Made by a program: the position numbers and the translations under genes | Part shown: positions 58,124 through 64,000 of the stretch, piece by piece | How the letters are laid out: each line of letters starts with the position of its first letter | Position numbering within the stretch: the stretch's first letter is position 1 | The notes under the pieces: generated by a model | What the model was told of the DNA's origin: nothing | Seen by the model: the letters and a program-made list of their open reading frames with translations, nothing else | Databases searched by the model: none | DNA from: Bordetella flabilis | Lineage (GTDB): Bacteria; Pseudomonadota; Gammaproteobacteria; Burkholderiales; Burkholderiaceae_B | DNA length: 64,000 nucleotides | Assembly (NCBI RefSeq): GCF_001676725.1 | Contig: NZ_CP016172.1 | Coordinates: 2,232,001-2,296,000 of the forward strand | Direction of reading: 5' to 3'

Positions 58124-59182
58124 ATGGATACACTCACGCACATCGCCTTGGGGGCCGGCATACAGGCGGCGCTCCTGGGCCGGTCACAAGGGCGCAAGGC
58201 ACTGCTATACGGGGCAGTCCTGGCCACATTGCCGGATCTCGATGTCTTCGTACCGTACCCGGACCCCGTTTCCCTGATGACCTATCACCGTGGGTTTTCC
58301 CATTCGGTGTTCGTGCTGACGGCGCTGGCGGCCCTGTTGGCGTGGCTGATACGAAAACGGTGGCCCAACGCCCCGTACGGCGCCGGACGCCTCTTCATGA
58401 CAATGTGGCTGGTCCTGATCACCCATCCGCTTCTGGACGCCATGACCACCTACGGCACCCAGCTGTTCTGGCCCGTGCCGGTGGCGCCGGTCAGCGTGTC
58501 CAGCATCTTCATCATCGACCCCATATTCACCCTTCCCCTGCTGGTGGCCTTGCTGGCCAACCTGGCGTGGGGCGAGCGGGTCCGGCGTCTACGCGCGGCG
58601 GCGCTTGGTTTCTCCGCCTTTTACCTGGTCTGGACGGTCGTGGCGAAAGCGATCGTGGAGGACCACGTCCGCACCGCATTGTCGGCCCAGGGAGTTTCCG
58701 CGCCCGCATTGTTTTCCGCGCCGATGCCGCTGAACAGCCTGTTGTGGCGCGTGGTTGCCCCTGGGCCGGGCGATACCTATTACGAGACCGTTTCAAGCGT
58801 CTTCGACGCCGGCGCGCCAGAGCAATTATCGCAGCCCATGAATCGTGCCTTGCGCGACGCCTTGCCGCCGGCGCCGCTGCTTGCCAGGCTGGATTGGTTC
58901 ACGCACGGCTGGCTGCGCTATGACGCCATCGACGGCAATCTAGTCGTCACAGACCTGCGCATGGGCATGCCAGGCCACTATACGTTCCGATTCGTAATGG
59001 CGCGACAGGATCCTGCATCGGGCTGGCAGCTCGTGGTTCCGGAGCGCTGGCCCAGCGCGCGCGGTGACTGGGAGCAATTCCGGCAGATCCTGCGGCGTAT
59101 CGCCGAGCCGCAACCGCCGCTGCCGCTGGATGTGTGGGCGCGGCGTACGACGGCGGTGGAGACCAAAGGCGGCGGGTCTTAG
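58124..59182 (+). CDS. DUF457/YdjM-type membrane-bound metal-dependent hydrolase-like protein
   Basis: 352 residues from the conserved start MDTLTHIALG (ATG 58124; in-frame ATGs 9 and 12 bases upstream are possible). Several N-terminal membrane helices carry metal-ligand-like residues DVFVPYPDPVSLMTYHRGFSHS and HPLLDAMTTYGTQ, the signature of the YdjM family. The C-terminal half is soluble and less conserved. Reaction unknown; the E. coli relative is LexA-regulated. The only plus-strand gene between coaBC and dut. Confidence 0.85.
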   Translation: MDTLTHIALGAGIQAALLGRSQGRKALLYGAVLATLPDLDVFVPYPDPVSLMTYHRGFSHSVFVLTALAALLAWLIRKRWPNAPYGAGRLFMTMWLVLITHPLLDAMTTYGTQLFWPVPVAPVSVSSIFIIDPIFTLPLLVALLANLAWGERVRRLRAAALGFSAFYLVWTVVAKAIVEDHVRTALSAQGVSAPALFSAPMPLNSLLWRVVAPGPGDTYYETVSSVFDAGAPEQLSQPMNRALRDALPPAPLLARLDWFTHGWLRYDAIDGNLVVTDLRMGMPGHYTFRFVMARQDPASGWQLVVPERWPSARGDWEQFRQILRRIAEPQPPLPLDVWARRTTAVETKGGGS

Positions 59183-59201
59183 TTCACCACCACCAACAGG
59201 C

Positions 59202-60398
59202 TCAAGCGGGCAGGCGTGCGGCGATCTCGGCAATAAGGCGCCGCGCCGCGTCCAGTTTGGCAGCCGCCGGCAAGGCATGCATGCCGTTCTCGTCGAACAA
59301 CACCAGTTCGGTCGTGTCCAGTTCCATGACTTTGTGCGCCAGGTTGCCGACGAGCAAGGGGATGCCCTTGCGTACCCGTTTGGCTTGCGCATGCCGTGGC
59401 AAGTCTTCGGTTTCCGCCGCGAAGCCGACGCACCACGGCCCGTCCTGTAGCGCCGCCACCTCGGCCAGGATGTCGGGGTTGGGCGCGAATTCGAGGGCTG
59501 GGGCACCTCCGCCGGTGGCGTCTTTCTTGAGTTTCTGGGTACTGGCGTTTTTCACATGCCAATCGGCGACCGCGGCCACGGCGATGAACACGTCCGCCTG
59601 GCGCGCCTGTGCCATGACAGCGTCATGCATTTGCCGGGCAGTCTGGACAGGGTACGCATCGACGCCGCGGGGGATGGGCAGGGCGGTCGGCCCGGTAACC
59701 ATCGTGACACGCGCGCCTGCTTCGCGCGCTGCCCGGGCAATGGCGTAGCCGGTCTTGCCGGACGAGCGGTTGCTGATCATGCGGACCGGATCGATAGGTT
59801 CAACCGTCGGTCCGGCAGTCAGCAGCACATGCTTGCCCGCGAGCGGCTTGGGCTGGAAGAAGGCGATGAGGTCGGACAGGATTTCGTGCGGTTCCAGCAT
59901 GCGGCCATCGCCGGTTTCGCCGCAAGCCTGATCGCCCGCGGCCGGCCCGAGGATCTCGATGCCGTCCTCGCGCAATTGCATCGCGTTGCGCTGCGTGGCC
60001 CGGTTCGCCCACATTTCGCGATTCATGGCCGGGACGACCAACAGGGGGCAGTTGCGCGCCAGGCATAAGGTCGAAAGCAGGTCGTCGGCCAAGCCGTGCG
60101 CCAGTTTGGCCATGAAGTCCGTACTGGCCGGGGCGATGAGTACCGCATCTGCGCCGCGCGTCAGATCGATGTGCGGCATGTTGTTGCCGATGCGCGCATC
60201 CCACTGGCTGACAAATACCGGGCGGCCTGACAAGGCCTGCATGGTGACCGGCGTGATGAAATGGGTGGCCGCATCGGTCATGACGACGTCCACGGCGGCG
60301 CCTTGCTCCGAAATGCGCCGCACGAGCTCGGCGATTTTGTAGCAGGCGACGCCTCCCGTCATGCCAAGGACGATGCGTTTGCGGGCGAGATCGAGCAT
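59202..60398 (-). CDS. coaBC: Bifunctional phosphopantothenoylcysteine synthetase/decarboxylase
   Basis: Coenzyme A synthesis, about 398 residues from the ATG at 60398; a possible longer start at 60431 adds 11 residues. CoaC part: GMTGGVACYKIAELVR, H76 in NNMPHIDLTRGADAVLIAPAS, PAMNREMW and catalytic C159 in ACGETGDGRM. CoaB part: TAGPTVEPIDPVRMISNRSSGKTGYAIARAA and a NASTQKLKK segment contacting CTP/substrate. Follows lspA by 81 bases on the same strand. Confidence 0.97.
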   Translation of the reverse strand: MLDLARKRIVLGMTGGVACYKIAELVRRISEQGAAVDVVMTDAATHFITPVTMQALSGRPVFVSQWDARIGNNMPHIDLTRGADAVLIAPASTDFMAKLAHGLADDLLSTLCLARNCPLLVVPAMNREMWANRATQRNAMQLREDGIEILGPAAGDQACGETGDGRMLEPHEILSDLIAFFQPKPLAGKHVLLTAGPTVEPIDPVRMISNRSSGKTGYAIARAAREAGARVTMVTGPTALPIPRGVDAYPVQTARQMHDAVMAQARQADVFIAVAAVADWHVKNASTQKLKKDATGGGAPALEFAPNPDILAEVAALQDGPWCVGFAAETEDLPRHAQAKRVRKGIPLLVGNLAHKVMELDTTELVLFDENGMHALPAAAKLDAARRLIAEIAARLPA

Positions 60399-60479
60399 GG
60401 AAGAAAGCCGCGGTTCAGGAAACCGGACCATTATGCGGCAAAAGATCCGGCCCAGGTGCGGCGACCGGTTTCGAGATCC

Positions 60480-61019
60480 TCAATTCGACGGCGCTTTGCG
60501 CATGCGCAGCAGTTCGTCGAGGACCAGCAGGATGGCGCCGCAGGTGATCGCGACGTCCGCGATGTTGAACGCGGGGTAGTACCAATCCTTCCAGTAGAAC
60601 AGCAGGAAATCGACGACGTGCCCATAGGCTACGCGGTCGATCACATTGCCCAGCGCACCGCCCATGATCAAGGCCAGCGCAAGCGCAAAGCGGGGGTGCG
60701 CCCGGGGGCCGTGGCGCCGCAGGATAATGGTGATGACCACGGCAGCGCCGATGCCCAGCACCGTAAAGAACCAGCGCTGCCATCCCGCTTCCGTCGCCAG
60801 GAAGCTGAACGCGGCGCCACGGTTGTAGACCAGCGTCAGATCGAATATGGGCAGCACGGGGACGCGCTGCCCATAGGTGAAGGCGCCGTTGAAGTACAGC
60901 TTGGCGGCCTGGTCCAGTACGATGACCACTGCGGCCAGCAGCAGCCAGAACGCCAGGCCGCGACGGCCGGCGGCGGGCGTGGCGGTCCCTGGCCCCACCA
61001 TCCGTTCGCTCTCAAGCAT
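60480..61019 (-). CDS. lspA: Lipoprotein signal peptidase (signal peptidase II)
   Basis: Aspartyl membrane protease removing prolipoprotein signal peptides. 179 residues from ATG 61019, which overlaps the ileS stop by 8 bases; an alternative ATG lies at 61001. Four hydrophobic helices. The catalytic pair is D128 in [20 protein letters not shown] and D155 in FNIADVAI. The ileS-lspA coupling is conserved in many bacteria. Confidence 0.96.
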   Translation of the reverse strand: MLESERMVGPGTATPAAGRRGLAFWLLLAAVVIVLDQAAKLYFNGAFTYGQRVPVLPIFDLTLVYNRGAAFSFLATEAGWQRWFFTVLGIGAAVVITIILRRHGPRAHPRFALALALIMGGALGNVIDRVAYGHVVDFLLFYWKDWYYPAFNIADVAITCGAILLVLDELLRMRKAPSN

Positions 61020-63873
61020 GGCTGCGCGCCTCGCCGCTGCCGAACAGGTTGCTGACGCAGCGTCCGCAGATTTCCGGGTGTTCCGGATCCGTGCCGACAT
61101 CCATGCGCCAGTGCCAGCAACGCTCGCATTTCTTCTGCGCCGACGGCGTGATGGCGATCTGCAGTTCGCCGGAGCCCTCGTGGACCGTCGCGCGCGAAAC
61201 GATGAGGACGAAGCGCAGGTCGTCGCCCAGGCCGCGCAGGGCAGCCAGGTCGTCGCCGGATGCCGTGATGTCGATTTCCGCCTGCAGCGACGAGCCGATG
61301 GCGCCGGCGCTGCGCACTTCCTCCAACTTGCGCATGACTTCGGCGCGGATCGTCCGCAACCTGGCCCAGCGCGTCGGCAGGGGATCTCCTTCCGCCAGGG
61401 GCGGGAGGACCTGGAACACCTCGGCGAAGACGGTCGCTCGGGATATGTCGGCCTGGTGCGTGAGCGCCGTGCCCGCAAGCTCTTTCCACGCTTCTTCGGC
61501 GGTGAACGACAGCATGGGCGCCATTAGTTTCACCAGCGTCTGGGTGATCTCCAGCAGGGTGCTCTGGGCCGACCGGCGCGCCAGGCTCGCCGCCCCGGTG
61601 GTGTACAGGCGGTCTTTCAGGATATCCAGGTAGAACGCGCCCAGGTCTTCGGAACAGAAGGTCTGCAGACGCGCCACCGCGGGATGGAAGTCGTACTTCT
61701 CGTAGTGGGTCAGGATTTCCTGCTGCATCTGTGCCGTCATGGCCAGCGCGTAGCGGTCGATCTCGAAGCGCTCGCCATAGGGGACCGTCATCGAGACCGC
61801 ATCGAAGTCCGCCAGATTGGCCAGCAGGAAACGCAGCGTATTGCGGATGCGGCGATAACTTTCGACGACCCGCTTCAGGATCTCATCCGAGATGGACAGT
61901 TCCCCGGAGTAGTCGGTGGACGCGACCCACAGGCGCAGGATTTCGGCGCCGAGGGAGTCCGAAACCTTCTGCGGCGCGATCACGTTGCCCACGGACTTGC
62001 TCATTTTGCGGCCCTGGCCGTCCACGACAAAGCCATGGGTGAGCAGCGCGTTGTACGGAGGCCGTCCGTACAGCATGCATCCGGTCAGCAACGAGGAATG
62101 GAACCAGCCGCGGTGCTGGTCCGAACCCTCCAGATAGAGGTCCGCCGGCCATGCCAGCTCTTCGCCGTGCGATCCGGACTGCGTCGCATCCTTGCCCCCC
62201 AGGACAGTGAAATGCGTGGTACCTGAATCGAACCACACATCCAGCGTGTCGCGGCTTTTCTCGTACATGTGCGCTTCGTCCCCCAGCAGTTCCCGTGGGT
62301 CGAGCGACTGCCAGGTTTCGATGCCGCCCTGTTCGACGCGCTGCGCGATCTGCTCCAGCAGGTCGACGGTGCGTGGGTGCAGCGCACCGGTTTCCTTGTG
62401 GACGAAAAATGCCATCGGCACGCCCCATTGGCGTTGCCGCGATAGCGTCCAGTCCGGCCGATTCGCAATCATGGCGTGCAGGCGGGCACGGCCCCAGGCG
62501 GGATAGAAGCGCGTGGCCTCGATACCGGCCAGCGCGGATTCCCGCAGCGTCGGTCCGCCGTCGTTCGGCGCGACGTCCATGCCGGCGAACCATTGGTTTG
62601 TGGCGCGGTAGATGATGGCGGTCTTGTGCCGCCAACAATGCATGTAGCTGTGCTTGTGCTTTTCGCTGTGCAGCAGCGTGCCCGCTTCGCGCAGGGTTTC
62701 GACAATCTTGGGATTGGCATCCCAGATGCTGAGTCCGCCGAACAAAGCCAGCGTCGACGCGAAGCGGCCGTCGCCCATCACGGGGCTCAGGATGTCGGCA
62801 TCGGGCAGGCCATGCGCCTTGCACGATACGAAGTCTTCGATACCGTAGGCTGGCGCGGAATGCACGACACCGGTCCCCGTGTCCAGGGTCACGTAGTCGC
62901 CCAGGTAGACGGGCGACAGACGGTCATAGGCCGCGTCGATGCGCGCCAGCGGGTGATGGAAGGCGATGCCTGCCAAGGCTTCGCCCGCCGTGGTCGCGAC
63001 GATCTCGCCCTGCAAGCCCCATTGGTCCATGCAGGCCTGCACGCGCTCGGCCGCCACCAGCAGCAGCGGACCCGTGGGCAGCGCAGGCGTAACGCGCACC
63101 AGCGCGTACTGGATTTCCGGATGCAGGTTCAGGGCCTGGTTCGAAGGTATGGTCCAGGGCGTGGTCGTCCAGATGACGATGGCGCCATCGTCCACCGAAG
63201 GCAGGCCGAACGCACGGGCCAAGGCCGGTTTGTCGGCGAAGGGAAACGCGACGTCGACGGCGGGGTCCACCCGGTCCGCGTATTCGACCTCTGCTTCGGC
63301 CAGGGCCGAGCCGCAGTCAAAGCACCAGTTCACGGGCTTCAGGCCGCGGAATACATAGCCTTTTTCGAGGATACGCTTCAAGGCCCGGATCTCATTGGCC
63401 TCGTTGCGATGGTTCATTGTCAGGTAAGGGCGATCCCACTGACCCAGCACGCCCAACCGCTTGAAGTCTTTTTTCTGGCGCTCGATTTGCTCCAGCGCGT
63501 AGGCGCGCGCCTTGGATTGCATTTCCGCCACGGGCAGATTCTTGCCGTACTTTTTCTCGATCTGGATTTCGATGGGCATGCCGTGGCAGTCCCAACCGGG
63601 TACATAGTGCGCGTCATAGCCGGCCATGTTCCGGCTCTTGACGATCATGTCCTTCAGGATCTTGTTGACCGCATGCCCGATGTGAATGTCGCCGTTCGCA
63701 TAGGGCGGGCCGTCGTGCAGCACGAAGCGCGGCCGACCTTTGCTGGCGGCGCGGATGGCCTGATACACATGGTTTTCCTCCCATTCGGCGACCCAGGCGG
63801 GTTCGCGCCTGGCTAGGTCGCCCCGCATCGGAAAGGGGGTGTCGGGCAGGTTGAGTGTCTTTTTATAGTCCAT
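61012..63873 (-). CDS. ileS: Isoleucyl-tRNA synthetase
   Basis: Class I aminoacyl-tRNA synthetase, 953 residues from ATG 63873; an in-frame TTG 9 bases upstream would add three residues. HIGH at 64-67 ([16 protein letters not shown]), the editing domain with [19 protein letters not shown] in [14 protein letters not shown], and a C-terminal zinc finger [10 protein letters not shown]...CGRCV. No T-box or other leader element is seen. The start codon lies inside the 3' end of ribF. Confidence 0.98.
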   Translation of the reverse strand: MDYKKTLNLPDTPFPMRGDLARREPAWVAEWEENHVYQAIRAASKGRPRFVLHDGPPYANGDIHIGHAVNKILKDMIVKSRNMAGYDAHYVPGWDCHGMPIEIQIEKKYGKNLPVAEMQSKARAYALEQIERQKKDFKRLGVLGQWDRPYLTMNHRNEANEIRALKRILEKGYVFRGLKPVNWCFDCGSALAEAEVEYADRVDPAVDVAFPFADKPALARAFGLPSVDDGAIVIWTTTPWTIPSNQALNLHPEIQYALVRVTPALPTGPLLLVAAERVQACMDQWGLQGEIVATTAGEALAGIAFHHPLARIDAAYDRLSPVYLGDYVTLDTGTGVVHSAPAYGIEDFVSCKAHGLPDADILSPVMGDGRFASTLALFGGLSIWDANPKIVETLREAGTLLHSEKHKHSYMHCWRHKTAIIYRATNQWFAGMDVAPNDGGPTLRESALAGIEATRFYPAWGRARLHAMIANRPDWTLSRQRQWGVPMAFFVHKETGALHPRTVDLLEQIAQRVEQGGIETWQSLDPRELLGDEAHMYEKSRDTLDVWFDSGTTHFTVLGGKDATQSGSHGEELAWPADLYLEGSDQHRGWFHSSLLTGCMLYGRPPYNALLTHGFVVDGQGRKMSKSVGNVIAPQKVSDSLGAEILRLWVASTDYSGELSISDEILKRVVESYRRIRNTLRFLLANLADFDAVSMTVPYGERFEIDRYALAMTAQMQQEILTHYEKYDFHPAVARLQTFCSEDLGAFYLDILKDRLYTTGAASLARRSAQSTLLEITQTLVKLMAPMLSFTAEEAWKELAGTALTHQADISRATVFAEVFQVLPPLAEGDPLPTRWARLRTIRAEVMRKLEEVRSAGAIGSSLQAEIDITASGDDLAALRGLGDDLRFVLIVSRATVHEGSGELQIAITPSAQKKCERCWHWRMDVGTDPEHPEICGRCVSNLFGSGEARSHA

Positions 63874-64000
63874 GAACGGCAAAGTAGGCGCGCGCGTTTC
63901 GCGCGTCTTCGGCGATGGCGGCAGTCAGGGAAGGGAGATCGGGGAACTTTTCTTCGTCCCGCAGCTGTTGCAGGAACTCGACTCGCACGAGTTTACCGTA
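63863..64000 (-). CDS. ribF: Riboflavin kinase/FMN adenylyltransferase, C-terminal end (partial)
   Basis: The last 45 codons of a minus-strand gene cut by the window edge: it reads [19 protein letters not shown] followed by [20 protein letters not shown] and ends HGL-stop. This is the typical RibF riboflavin-kinase tail. The TAA stop lies 8 bases inside ileS, an 11-base overlap. RibF makes FMN and FAD. The ribF-ileS-lspA order supports the call. Confidence 0.85.
   Translation of the reverse strand, partial: YGKLVRVEFLQQLRDEEKFPDLPSLTAAIAEDARNARAYFAVHGL

Noticed and set aside
63874..64000. Leader regulatory RNA (T-box or riboswitch) before ileS
   Set aside because: This stretch is the coding 3' end of ribF and overlaps the ileS start, leaving no leader.

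Overview
The window reads as chromosomal DNA of a high-GC betaproteobacterium, most likely family Alcaligenaceae (Bordetella/Achromobacter type). The reasons are a Bug-type tricarboxylate receptor, the gene order exbB-exbD-lpxK-trm112-kdsB-adk, the block ribF-ileS-lspA-coaBC, and betaproteobacterial-looking housekeeping proteins. I see no rRNA, tRNA, CRISPR array, insertion sequence, phage gene or broken gene. Coding density is high, and most long extra reading frames are antisense shadows caused by high GC.

Layout. 0.1-6.2 kb: a sugar-acid (aldarate-like) catabolic island with a GntR/FCD regulator, a DHDPS-family lyase, an Ldh_2 dehydrogenase and a GarL-like aldolase on the plus strand, and a Bug receptor and 2-hydroxyacid dehydrogenase divergent from them. 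6.6-14.4 kb: a long minus-strand run, exbB-exbD-lpxK-trm112-kdsB-adk-SDR-murJ-fecR-rpsT, dominated by lipid A/Kdo synthesis and cell-envelope export. 14.8-19.7 kb: xseA, sodB, a ClC antiporter and a PcaF-type thiolase. 19.8-20.7 kb: a DUF192 protein and a cold-shock protein on the minus strand.

20.9-34.9 kb: a co-directional block clpS, alpha-2-macroglobulin (yfhM), pbpC, clpA, pqiA, pqiB, pqiC. The usual clpS-clpA pair is split by the yfhM-pbpC envelope-defence pair, and clpA runs directly into pqiABC with a 1-base overlap. This is the most unusual arrangement in the window. 35.0-44.0 kb: trifunctional putA, then a complete branched-chain amino acid ABC transporter (livKHMGF) whose genes overlap by ATGA.

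44.1-51.0 kb: mntH with a Fur-like operator over its promoter, a 1624-residue hybrid histidine kinase with two kinase cores and three receiver domains, and an OsmC peroxidase. 51.2-56.2 kb: a two-subunit, Tat-type molybdenum hydroxylase, an ornithine-cyclodeaminase-family enzyme and an old-yellow-enzyme-family oxidoreductase. 56.2-64.0 kb: dut, a small unknown membrane protein, a DedA protein, a DUF457-type membrane protein, then coaBC, lspA, ileS and the 3' end of ribF, which runs off the window edge.

All functional calls come from reading motifs and family resemblance by eye. No database search was run.
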